Source: JAITWT01 sp964439605
Lineage (GTDB): Bacteria > Pseudomonadota > Gammaproteobacteria > Burkholderiales > Burkholderiaceae_C
Direction of reading: 5' to 3'
DNA length: 23,382 nt
Assembly (NCBI GenBank): GCA_964439605.1
Contig: CAYTPC010000045.1
Coordinates: 1-23,382, forward strand
Positions 15,752-23,281 of this stretch are shown here, piece after piece. Each line of letters begins with the position of its first letter. The first letter of the stretch is position 1. A program made the position numbers and the translations under genes. The notes under the pieces are model-generated. The model ran no database searches, was not told where the DNA came from, and was given only the letters and a program-made list of their open reading frames with translations.

Positions 15752-17047
15752 ATGGTTCCGCATCTGATCACTGCGCTGAACGGTCCGATCAATGAGCTTG
15801 AACAGCGCATTCTCGATTCCGTTCCTGCAATTGAGCGCTGGTTCCGCCTTGAATGGATGGAACATACGCCCCCGTTTTACAGCTCGGCCAATATCCGCAA
15901 TGCCGGCTTCAAGGTCGCCCCGATGGGCACCAGCCTCTACCCGAGAGGCTGGAACAATCTCACGCCCGAAATGGTGTTGCTGGCGGTGCAGGCCGCGCAG
16001 GCGGCGATCGAGAAAATCTGTCCTGAAGCGGGCAACCTGCTTCTGATTCCGGAGAACCACTCTCACGATACTTTTTACCTGGCCAACGTGGCGCAGCTCG
16101 TGCGCATTTTCCAGGCCGCGGGGCTTAACGCGCGTATCGGTTCGATCGACCCGGCGATCAAGTCGCCCAAGAAGATCGAGCTGCCCGACGGCCAAAGCGT
16201 GGTGCTTGAACCGGTGATGCGCAGCAAGCACCGGCTCAGCCTGAAGGACTTCAACCCCTGCACCATCCTGCTCAACAATGGGCTCGCCGCGGGCATTCCG
16301 GGAATCCTGGAGGATCTGCATGAGCAGTACCTGCTGCCGCCCTTGCACGCCAGCTGGCCGGTACGGCGCAAGAGCAACCATTTCCGCAGCTACGAAGAAG
16401 TCGCCAAACGCTTCGGCAAGCTGCTGGGTATCGACCCGTGGCTGATCGCCCCAATGACCGCGCAGGCCCAAGGCATTGATTTCGCGCGGGACAACGATCT
16501 CGATGTGATCGCAACCCATTGCGCTGCGCTGCTGACCAAGATTCGCCGCAAATACAAGGAATACGGGATCAGCGAAAAACCTTTCGTCGTCATCAAGCCA
16601 GACGGCAGCAGCCAGGGCGCCGGCGTCATCACGGTGCGCCATCCCGCCGGACTCATGCGGCTGGACCATGAAACGCGCGCACGCATGAGCGCATGCCGCA
16701 GCGGCGAGGAACCCGGCGATTTTCTGATCCAGGAAGGACTGCCGACCTGCGAGCGGGTGCACGACAACCTGGCCGAGCCGGTGGTTTACATGATAGACCG
16801 CTACGTGGTTGGGGGCTTTTACCGCGTGCGGGCCGACCGTGAAACCGACGAAAGCTTCAATGCATCAGGCGCCAGCTTCGTACCATTGGCTTTTTCTGAA
16901 AGTGTGCGCTTACCACAATCCGGGGCCGCGCCGGGTGTGAGCCCTCCCAACCGCTTTTACATGTACGGCGTGCTGGCGCGGCTGGGCATGGCGGCGGCGA
17001 GCCATGAGCTTGAAGCCACCGACCCGGACGTTGAACTCTACGAGTGA
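15752..17047 (+). CDS. gshA: Glutamate--cysteine ligase (proteobacterial GshA type)
   Basis: Catalyses the ATP-dependent first step of glutathione synthesis, joining glutamate and cysteine. The 431-residue protein belongs to the form found in beta- and acidophilic gammaproteobacteria rather than the E. coli-type enzyme. Recognisable segments are RLEWMEHTPPFYSSANIRNA, IPENHSHDTFYLANVAQLVR, RRKSNHFRSYEEVAKRFGK, the nucleotide-binding-like VIKPDGSSQGAGVITV, and DRYVVGGFYRVRADRETDES. GAGG sits about seven bases before ATG 15752, and proA ends 23 bases upstream. gshB lies two genes downstream, which supports the function. The family is annotated largely by similarity, so the call is slightly less direct than for E. 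coli GshA. Confidence 0.9.
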   Translation: MVPHLITALNGPINELEQRILDSVPAIERWFRLEWMEHTPPFYSSANIRNAGFKVAPMGTSLYPRGWNNLTPEMVLLAVQAAQAAIEKICPEAGNLLLIPENHSHDTFYLANVAQLVRIFQAAGLNARIGSIDPAIKSPKKIELPDGQSVVLEPVMRSKHRLSLKDFNPCTILLNNGLAAGIPGILEDLHEQYLLPPLHASWPVRRKSNHFRSYEEVAKRFGKLLGIDPWLIAPMTAQAQGIDFARDNDLDVIATHCAALLTKIRRKYKEYGISEKPFVVIKPDGSSQGAGVITVRHPAGLMRLDHETRARMSACRSGEEPGDFLIQEGLPTCERVHDNLAEPVVYMIDRYVVGGFYRVRADRETDESFNASGASFVPLAFSESVRLPQSGAAPGVSPPNRFYMYGVLARLGMAAASHELEATDPDVELYE

Positions 17048-17069
17048 TGCCTGAGCGCGACATAGGTCC

Positions 17070-17097
17070 TTGCCGCCGGCTGCCGAAGCGGCACAAT
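17070..17097 (+). promoter_or_regulatory. Possible sigma-70-type promoter upstream of kup
   Basis: TTGCCG (17070-17075) and CACAAT (17092-17097) are separated by 16 bases in the 138-base gshA-kup gap. Each hexamer is a partial match (four of six for each), so this is a candidate only. Confidence 0.3.
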
Positions 17098-17185
17098 ACC
17101 CTCCTCTATCGATAAGGACAAAAAGGGTTGGAGTACGGCGGCGGTCTGCCAGAGTTGGTTACCGCGTCTGGTGCGCAGATTGACG

Positions 17186-19090
17186 ATGCCGCCGCCCTTT
17201 CCTGCGAGCTACGTGTCAGCGTCCAAAACCTCTCATCCTCTTTCTGCCGGCCTGATCATCGGCGCCATCGGCGTCGTCTATGGCGACATCGGAACCAGTG
17301 TGCTGTACTCCATAAAGGAGGTTTTCAGCCACGAGCGCGTGATCTTCACGATCGACAATGTTTACGGCATCCTGTCGACCTTCTTCTGGACGCTCAGCAT
17401 CATCGTCTCGCTCAAGTACATCGTGCTCGTGCTGCGCGCGGACAACAAAGGCGAAGGCGGCCTGATCGCGATGCTCACGCTGGCCTCGAAGGCGGTTGCC
17501 GACCGGCCGCGGCTGCGCAACGTGATGCTGCTGGTGGGCATTTTCGGCACATCGCTGTTCTATGGCGACGGTGTGATCACACCGGCGATTTCGGTGCTCT
17601 CGGCGATCGAGGGCCTGGAGGTGGTGTCTCCGCACTTCAGCCACTATGTGATCCCGTCCACACTATTCGTGCTGTTCGTGCTGTTCGTGATGCAAAAACG
17701 CGGCACCACCGGCATCGGGCGTTACCTGGGACCGGTGATGCTGGTCTGGTTCGTCGCGATCGCGGGGCTGGGCGTTTTGCAAATCATGACGCATCCGGAA
17801 ATCCTCAAGGCGATCAACCCCTGGTATGCGATCCGCTTCATCTGGCTGAACCCGGGCACGAGCTTCCTGGTCCTGGGCGCGGTGGTGCTGTGCGTGACCG
17901 GCGCCGAGGCCCTTTATGCCGACATGGGGCATTTCGGCAAGCGCCCGATCCGCTTCGCCTGGTTCACGATCGTGATGCCCGCGCTGACGCTCAATTACTT
18001 CGGCCAGGGCGCGCTGCTGCTGGCCAATCCGTCGGCGGTGAAAAACCCCTTCTTCATGATGGCGCCCGAGTGGGCGCTGATCCCGTTGGTGATGCTGGCG
18101 ACGCTGGCCACGGTGATCGCATCGCAGGCGCTGATTTCAGGGGCCTATAGCGTCACGCGCCAGGTGATCCAGCTGGGCTACCTGCCGCGCCTGCAGATCG
18201 AGCATACGAGCGTGCGCACCGCCGGGCAGATCTACATGCCTTTCGTGAACTGGGGGCTGTTCGTGGCCATCGCGCTGGCGGTGCTGCTGTTTCGCAATTC
18301 TGGAAACCTCGCCGCGGCCTATGGCGTGGCGGTGACGACCGACATGCTCATCACCACGGTGCTGACCTTCTTCGTGATCCGCTTCGCGTGGAAACTGCCG
18401 CTGGCACTGTGCGTCATCGCCACGACCTTTTTCTTCCTCGTTGATTTCGCCTTTTTCTCGTCGAATCTGCTCAAACTGCCTGAAGGCGGGTGGTTCCCGC
18501 TGCTGATCGGCGGCACGGTTTTCTTGCTGATGATCACCTGGAAACGTGGCCGTGTGCTCATGGCTCAGGCACAGCAGACCGAAGCGATCGACCTGCGCGC
18601 CTTTCTCGACTCGGTGTTCGTCAGCCCGCCGGCGCGCGTGGAAGGCACGGCCGTGTTTCTGACCGCGGTGCCGGGTCTTGTGCCCAATGCGCTCTTGCAC
18701 AACCTCAAGCACAACAAAGTGCTGCACGAGCAGAACCTGTTCGTGACCGTGCGCAATCATGAAGTGCCGTGGATTCCGTTGGACAAGCGCATCGCGATGG
18801 AACCCCTGGGCCGCCACTGCTGGCAGGTGATCGTGCACTATGGCTACAAGAATGACATCGATCTGCCGGGCGCCCTTGAAAGCGTGCGCATGCGCGGCTG
18901 CCAGCTCGATCCGATGACCACGAGCTATTTCCTCTCGCGCGACCTGGTCACACCCACGCTGAGCGGCGGCATGGCGTTATGGCGCGAAAAACTTTTCGCG
19001 CAGATGCACCACAGCGCCAGCGGGGCCGCCAACTTCTTGAACCTGCCGAACAACGCGGTGGTGGAACTCGGCTCCAAGGTCGAAATCTGA
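17186..19090 (+). CDS. kup: Potassium uptake protein Kup
   Basis: Kup is a constitutive low-affinity potassium/proton symporter of the KUP/HAK/KT family in the inner membrane. The predicted protein has 634 residues (E. coli 622). The hallmark GVVYGDIGTSVLY begins at residue 29 and is followed by LRADNKGEGGLIAMLTL, GIFGTSLFYGDGVITPAISV and LCVTGAEALYADMGHFGKRP. Many more hydrophobic helices continue to about residue 455. A cytoplasmic C-terminal domain follows, with FLTAVPGLVPNALLHNLKHN and YFLSRDLVTP. The start is uncertain: GTG 17171 and TTG 17180 are in frame, and none has a strong ribosome-binding site. ATG 17186 leaves a 20-residue leader before the first helix. Its position between gshA and gshB is unusual. 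Confidence 0.94.
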   Translation: MPPPFPASYVSASKTSHPLSAGLIIGAIGVVYGDIGTSVLYSIKEVFSHERVIFTIDNVYGILSTFFWTLSIIVSLKYIVLVLRADNKGEGGLIAMLTLASKAVADRPRLRNVMLLVGIFGTSLFYGDGVITPAISVLSAIEGLEVVSPHFSHYVIPSTLFVLFVLFVMQKRGTTGIGRYLGPVMLVWFVAIAGLGVLQIMTHPEILKAINPWYAIRFIWLNPGTSFLVLGAVVLCVTGAEALYADMGHFGKRPIRFAWFTIVMPALTLNYFGQGALLLANPSAVKNPFFMMAPEWALIPLVMLATLATVIASQALISGAYSVTRQVIQLGYLPRLQIEHTSVRTAGQIYMPFVNWGLFVAIALAVLLFRNSGNLAAAYGVAVTTDMLITTVLTFFVIRFAWKLPLALCVIATTFFFLVDFAFFSSNLLKLPEGGWFPLLIGGTVFLLMITWKRGRVLMAQAQQTEAIDLRAFLDSVFVSPPARVEGTAVFLTAVPGLVPNALLHNLKHNKVLHEQNLFVTVRNHEVPWIPLDKRIAMEPLGRHCWQVIVHYGYKNDIDLPGALESVRMRGCQLDPMTTSYFLSRDLVTPTLSGGMALWREKLFAQMHHSASGAANFLNLPNNAVVELGSKVEI

Positions 19091-19091
19091 G

Positions 19092-19175
19092 ATGAAGCTC
19101 ACCCCCAGCCTCGCCCACTTCGGCTTCATGCGGCGCGGGTGGAACGGATGGCGCGTGAGCGCAATGGAAAACTGA
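19092..19175 (+). CDS. Hypothetical 27-residue reading frame filling the kup-gshB gap
   Basis: A complete ATG-to-TGA frame starts one base after the kup stop and ends one base before the gshB ATG, using the whole 86-base gap. The peptide would be small, basic and aromatic (three Trp/Phe-rich spots, MKLTPSLAHFGFMRRGWNGW at its start). I recognise no family. The nearest upstream purine run, AAGG, is about twelve bases before the ATG, so initiation would rely on coupling to kup. It may act only to carry ribosomes to gshB, which itself has a weak ribosome-binding site (GGAAA), or it may be chance. Confidence 0.3.
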   Translation: MKLTPSLAHFGFMRRGWNGWRVSAMEN

Positions 19176-19176
19176 C

Positions 19177-20121
19177 ATGAATATTCTTTTCGTTGCCGAT
19201 CCGCTCGAGCAATTCAAGATCTACAAGGATTCCACCTTCGCGATGATGCGCGAGATGCACCGGCGCGGACACCGCATCGGAGCCTGCGAAAGTGGTGACC
19301 TGGTTTGGCGCCGCGGCGGCCGCGTCAGCGCGAAAGTGCGCGAAATCACCCTCACCGGCGACCCCGTCGAGTGGTTTCGCGAGGAAGCGGTGCGCGAATG
19401 CCCGCTGGCCGGCTGGGATGCGGTGCTCATGCGCAAAGACCCGCCCTTCGATACCGAATACACCTACGCGACCCATCTGCTCGAACAGGCCGAGCGAGAA
19501 GGCGCGCGCGTGTTCAACCGGCCTCGGGCGCTGCGCGACCACCCGGAAAAACTCGCCATCCTCGAATTCCCGGAATTCATCGCGCCGACGCTGGTCACGC
19601 GCCGCGCGGAGGCCGTCATCGCCTTTCACGCCGAGCATCGCGACATCATCCTCAAACCGCTGGACGGCATGGGCGGCATGGGCATCTTCCGCGTGCGTGA
19701 AGACGGGCTGAACCTGGGAGCGATCATCGAAACGCTCAACCGCAATGGCAGCGCCACGCTGATGGTGCAGCGCTTCCTGCCCGAGATCGCGCAAGGCGAC
19801 AAGCGCGTGCTTGTCATCGGGGGCCGTCCGGTACCCTTCGTGCTCGCGCGCATTCCGCAGGGCAGCGAAGTGCGGGGCAATCTCGCGGCGGGCGGCAAAG
19901 GCGTCGCACAGCCGCTCGATGCGCGCGACCGCGCAATCGCCGAAGCGATCGGCCCGGCGCTGCATGAACGCGGCCTGCTGCTCGTAGGTCTGGACGTCAT
20001 CGGCGACCGCATCACCGAAATCAACGTCACCAGCCCGACCTGTTTCCAGGAGATCGCCGGGCAGACCGGTTTCGACGTGGCGGCGATGTTCGTCGATGCC
20101 TTGGAAGCCTCACTCGCCTGA
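19177..20121 (+). CDS. gshB: Glutathione synthetase
   Basis: Joins glycine to gamma-glutamylcysteine with ATP, completing glutathione. The 314-residue product matches E. coli GshB (315) in length. It carries the GshB N-terminal domain (MNILFVADPLEQFKIYKDST, MRKDPPFDTEYTYATHLLEQ). The ATP-grasp elements are Lys160 with PLDGMGGMG (161-169), FLPEIAQGDKRVLVIGG, and the metal- and nucleotide-binding end EINVTSPTCFQEI (from 281). ATG 19177 is the natural start. The C-terminus is complete. It is the last plus-strand gene before the accessory segment. Confidence 0.97.
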   Translation: MNILFVADPLEQFKIYKDSTFAMMREMHRRGHRIGACESGDLVWRRGGRVSAKVREITLTGDPVEWFREEAVRECPLAGWDAVLMRKDPPFDTEYTYATHLLEQAEREGARVFNRPRALRDHPEKLAILEFPEFIAPTLVTRRAEAVIAFHAEHRDIILKPLDGMGGMGIFRVREDGLNLGAIIETLNRNGSATLMVQRFLPEIAQGDKRVLVIGGRPVPFVLARIPQGSEVRGNLAAGGKGVAQPLDARDRAIAEAIGPALHERGLLLVGLDVIGDRITEINVTSPTCFQEIAGQTGFDVAAMFVDALEASLA

Positions 20122-20247
20122 GAGCGGGGCGTTGCCATAACGCCTGCGCGCCTTCGAATTCGCGCGCGTAATCTTGTTGGCGTGAGCGCATTCCGGGCAC
20201 CAACTGCCCTGCTTGATCTGGCGAACGCGCTCGCCAACGCCGTGCAT
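20110..20247 (-). pseudogene. Zinc-ribbon-like fragment or small protein, 45 codons
   Basis: Four bases after the DUF2235 stop, on the same strand, a 45-codon frame starts with ATG and contains RVRQIKQGSWCPECAHANK followed by a very basic tail (ITRANSKARRRYGN). The pattern of a few basic residues, G-S-W-C-P-x-C-A, then a Lys-rich segment resembles the end of the repeat unit of probable zinc-ribbon (treble-clef) proteins, in which GHEW-type residues precede it. Here HGVGE stands where that part should be and the second CxxC is missing, so it looks like a truncated remnant. It overlaps the 3' end of gshB by 12 bases. It could also be a real small basic protein translated after the effector gene. 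Recognition is by eye only. Confidence 0.35.
20128..20144 (+). terminator. Hairpin after gshB
   Basis: GGCGTT (20128-20133), loop GCCAT, AACGCC (20139-20144) is a perfect 6-bp stem seven bases after the gshB stop. No T-run follows, so intrinsic termination is uncertain. Confidence 0.3.
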
Positions 20248-20251
20248 GGGC

Positions 20252-22336
20252 TCAGACCTGGACCGGCTGATCCGGCGCTGACGCCACAGCGGTACCGGGC
20301 TGGCCAATGCCGCGGTCATTGCGCGTCAAACGCACGTTGTCCGCTCCCGCGTACACGCGCCGGTAGCGCAAGTAGCCCGCGCCTATCCAGTACATCTCGC
20401 GCCCCTCGGTGAGCTCAGGTGCATATTTGCCCTGCTCCTCGTACAGCTTCACCCATTGCTCCTGAGTGGGTGTCAGCGGCTGCGCAGGCCGGTCGTAGTT
20501 GAATTCGGATTCCAGGCGCTTCTTGCGCTTGACCAGCGCATCCATCTCCTTCTTGAAATCCGCCGCCTCGATGCCGGAGATCTTGAACCATGCGTGCGAG
20601 TCATGCACCCGCTCATTGAACAGCGTGCACACCGCCGGCACCGGCGTGGGGTCGTCCCAGTATTTGTCGATGCGCTCCCATTCGACGCGCCGCTCCGAGT
20701 CAAAGCCGGGCACATACGCCGGGCTTTGCACCGCGCCTTCGCTCGACTGGCCGGAGCGGGAATCGCCCTTGTTCTTTTCCTGCCGCCACTTCTCGAAATC
20801 GCGCATCTCCCGCACGAAGCCTTCTTTCGCGCTGGTGTCCGCGCTGATCAGGTCGGCCTGGTCCTCGGCCGGGGCGCGCTGCGTGAAGTCGGCCTGCTCG
20901 ATGCGCCCGGCCCAGAACTTGCGCCACAGAACGTACAAACGCCGTTGCTCGTCCATCACCTCGCGCAACGGCTCTTCCTTATGCTCGCACGCGTTCAGGT
21001 AGGCGTTGAATTCCTGGATCACCTCGGGCGCAATGCGAAACTGCTCCTTCACCGCCGGGCTGGCGAACTCCAGCTTCAGCGGCACGCCTTCCAGCCGCGC
21101 TTCGCGGTACATCACCGCCAGCACGATGCGCGAGAGCATGTCGCTGCCATCGGCCTCGGTGCCCTTACCCTGCTCGCACGGCAGATAGCCGCCGCCAATA
21201 TCGGAGTGCACGCCGGGGCATACCCATTCGCGCGTCTGCGCCGGCAGCGCAGTGCCGCGGTGCGCCGAGTCCAGCGGAAAGCTGCGCCGGAACTCATGCG
21301 CCGAGACGATGTGCAGACAAGTAACCTCATCGGGAATGCGCAGCGAATTTTCCGCATCGGCCCAGGCCCCATGCCCGTCGGCGATCAGCGACGAAGAAGC
21401 GATCCCCACCGACGCCACGGTGTCGAACAGCCCCAGAAAATCAAAGGTCATCGGAAAGGAGCCCAGCGTGCGACCGGCATGGCCGCTGAGCTTGGCATCG
21501 AGCTCGCACAACTTGATAAACCAGTTGGTGAACACGCGCGCCTCGGCCGCACCGCGCGAGAAGCCGAACACGCTGACGTAAACGTTTTTCACCCGCCCCG
21601 GATCGACCACGCTGCACTGGTTGGTGGCCGGGTCGATCATGTGCTGGCGGATCGCCTTGTGCAGCTTGTTGAGCATCTCCGTGAGCATGAGAGAGTTGGT
21701 CTCTTCGGGGGTACTGGAGGGCCGGTCGGACGGGCTGGGGTTGACGATGTTGCTGTACTCCCAACCCAGGGTGAAGCGTTTGTAGAAGGTCTGTGCGTCC
21801 TCGGCCGAGAACAGCCCCACCCCTTTGCTGTTGGTGCAGTAGCGGAACACGGCGTTGAGCGTTTGCAGCAGCGCCCAGATGATGCGCCGCTCGCCATAGC
21901 GCGCCGTGGCGCGTCCGAGCGTGCGGTCGGCGCCTGTGCCGCTGTCGTCAACCATGGAAAAGGGCGTGCCCACGCCGGGGATGTAGATGCGAAAGAAGTT
22001 CTTGTAGTTGTCCGTCTCATGCGTCCATTCGGCCTCGGAGGCCGCTGGAATGCCTGGAACGCTCTGGCCGGGATAAGCGCCATACAGGCGCGCGACGTTG
22101 GAGTGGCTGCGGTCGTGCGCGTTGCTGCTGGTGTCGTAGTTGTTGGCGGTGCCGTCGAAGAACAGGCCCAGGAACAGGTTCACGTCGCAGGATTTGCCGG
22201 GCTGGCCGATGAGGCGGGCTTCACGGTCTTCGAATTTTGCAAGGTCTTGTTTGCCGTCCTCGCCAAAGAAAACATCTTTATCCTGCGGCGCCAAGTATGC
22301 TGTTTCGTCTACAGGCTGAATCAGTTTTACGCTCAT
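20252..22336 (-). CDS. DUF2235 alpha/beta-hydrolase, probable type VI secretion phospholipase effector (Tle1-like)
   Basis: The 694-residue protein has the DUF2235 layout of Tle1-type lipases, which attack phospholipids in rival cells after type VI delivery. FFDGTANN (59-66) is the N-terminal family strand. GFSRG (258-262) is the nucleophile elbow with likely Ser260. FDFLGLFDTVAS provides Asp305 and GVHSDIGGGY provides His377 as candidates for the remaining triad; these assignments are by family pattern. There is no signal peptide, as expected for a type VI cargo. The region beyond about residue 440 is charged, partly helical and of unknown role. Its ATG overlaps the stop of the upstream DUF3304 gene (ATGA), giving translational coupling. 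No VgrG, PAAR or DUF4123 adaptor is in view, so the secretion link is inference. Two segments are duplicated at 23197-23382. Confidence 0.83.
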   Translation of the reverse strand: MSVKLIQPVDETAYLAPQDKDVFFGEDGKQDLAKFEDREARLIGQPGKSCDVNLFLGLFFDGTANNYDTSSNAHDRSHSNVARLYGAYPGQSVPGIPAASEAEWTHETDNYKNFFRIYIPGVGTPFSMVDDSGTGADRTLGRATARYGERRIIWALLQTLNAVFRYCTNSKGVGLFSAEDAQTFYKRFTLGWEYSNIVNPSPSDRPSSTPEETNSLMLTEMLNKLHKAIRQHMIDPATNQCSVVDPGRVKNVYVSVFGFSRGAAEARVFTNWFIKLCELDAKLSGHAGRTLGSFPMTFDFLGLFDTVASVGIASSSLIADGHGAWADAENSLRIPDEVTCLHIVSAHEFRRSFPLDSAHRGTALPAQTREWVCPGVHSDIGGGYLPCEQGKGTEADGSDMLSRIVLAVMYREARLEGVPLKLEFASPAVKEQFRIAPEVIQEFNAYLNACEHKEEPLREVMDEQRRLYVLWRKFWAGRIEQADFTQRAPAEDQADLISADTSAKEGFVREMRDFEKWRQEKNKGDSRSGQSSEGAVQSPAYVPGFDSERRVEWERIDKYWDDPTPVPAVCTLFNERVHDSHAWFKISGIEAADFKKEMDALVKRKKRLESEFNYDRPAQPLTPTQEQWVKLYEEQGKYAPELTEGREMYWIGAGYLRYRRVYAGADNVRLTRNDRGIGQPGTAVASAPDQPVQV
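21425..21435. repeat. 11-bp direct repeat, left copy, at the deletion joint
   Basis: GAACAGCCCCA occurs here and at 21809-21819 in the full gene, 384 bases apart, and once at 23271-23281 in the partial copy. This is what recombination between the two copies would leave. Confidence 0.85.
21809..21819. repeat. 11-bp direct repeat, right copy, at the deletion joint
   Basis: Second GAACAGCCCCA of the pair that brackets the 128-codon segment absent from the partial copy. Confidence 0.85.
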
Positions 22337-23124
22337 GGTTTAATCTTCTGGAGGTAGTCGACTTTGTCCTGAGACTGTTTCAGGTATTTCTCATTTTGTT
22401 CGCGTTCATATGCGAGAAATTTCGGATCATCGGGGCCAGAGAATTTCTTTAGCTCTTCCGGAGGAGGGCCTGGGGCGTTTTTTTCTCTGTCAAGTAAATA
22501 ATTCCATCGTCTCTGAAGGTGTTTCTGTGGATCAGTCCGAAGTGTTTCCACATTTTTTGTGTAAAGCCTCAAACTTGACAAAGCATCATCCATATACAAC
22601 TGCCACCGCTGGCGCTGGTACTCAATCGAAGGCTTGGGCCAACCCTTGATCTTTCCGGGCCAGCCCTCGCCGTTGGGCCGGTACGCGGTGGAAACTACTC
22701 CAACCGTGCCATCCGGGTAGTTGATGAACCATACGTCCGCCGCTTGTTCGTAACGCGGAATGTCCACGATGAAACGCTGGCGCGGCAAGTAGTCCCGCGT
22801 CTTGGCGTCGAACACGTCCAGCAGCACCCCGGCCTGCAAGCCCGGATGCCAGGTCTTGGGCAGCGGATAGCAGCACAAAATACCCCCGGCGCTGTATGGG
22901 CCGATCATTTCCGAGGCAACGACCTTGTCACGGCCTTTCTCGTCTTTGCCCGCACTCGGGTCGAATAGCAGGTAGGTGATGTCCTGATCGGTGTAGTTCA
23001 CCCCGCTGACGGATGCGCCCACAGTGTTTTCCGCGCCCAGCGGGCCCAGTGCGCAGGCGCTCAGCGTCCAAGCAGTAAACAGCAGGGCGGGAACGAAACG
23101 GGAATAGGTCATGCGACAAGTCAT
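22333..23124 (-). CDS. DUF3304 lipoprotein, candidate immunity protein (Tli1-like)
   Basis: The 263-residue precursor has a signal peptide and lipobox LSAC with Cys24, so it should be membrane-anchored in the periplasm. That is where an immunity protein against a periplasmic phospholipase acts. The DUF3304 region is recognisable: SVSGVNYTDQDI, the GG-x-CC pattern GGILCCYPLPKTWHPGL with Cys84-Cys85, and VWFINYPDGTVGVVS. After about residue 165 comes a hydrophilic Lys/Glu/Gln-rich tail (for example YEREQNEKYLKQSQDKVDYL), encoded by visibly AT-richer DNA. Start ATG 23124 has GGAG about seven bases upstream and overlaps the stop of the preceding frame (ATGA). ATG 23112 is a second option and still leaves a full signal peptide. 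The immunity role is inferred from the lipobox and coupling to the DUF2235 gene, not proved. Confidence 0.75.
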   Translation of the reverse strand: MTCRMTYSRFVPALLFTAWTLSACALGPLGAENTVGASVSGVNYTDQDITYLLFDPSAGKDEKGRDKVVASEMIGPYSAGGILCCYPLPKTWHPGLQAGVLLDVFDAKTRDYLPRQRFIVDIPRYEQAADVWFINYPDGTVGVVSTAYRPNGEGWPGKIKGWPKPSIEYQRQRWQLYMDDALSSLRLYTKNVETLRTDPQKHLQRRWNYLLDREKNAPGPPPEELKKFSGPDDPKFLAYEREQNEKYLKQSQDKVDYLQKIKP

Positions 23125-23196
23125 GAAAGGTCTCCGATTCTGTGAAAGCCAGCGCGCACATTTGGCGCGTGGATATTGAAGAAATTGTCGTAGTTC

Positions 23197-23281
23197 TCCG
23201 CATCGGCCCAGGCTCCGTGCCCGTCGGCGATCAGCGACGAAGAAGCGATCCCCACCGACGCCACGGTGTCGAACAGCCCCA
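23197..23281. repeat. Near-identical repeat of 21351-21435
   Basis: Eighty-five bases match 21351-21435 in the complete DUF2235 gene with two mismatches that I can see. They encode the Asp305-Asn330 part. The same orientation is kept, 1,846 bases apart. Confidence 0.9.

Noticed and set aside
17128..18150. A 340-codon frame overlapping kup in another phase
   Set aside because: The kup frame has all family motifs; the other is an Arg/His-rich shadow.
20456..22357. A 633-codon plus-strand frame opposite the DUF2235 gene
   Set aside because: The minus strand carries clear DUF2235 motifs and ATGA coupling; the plus frame has the Arg/His/Gln-rich composition of a shadow frame.
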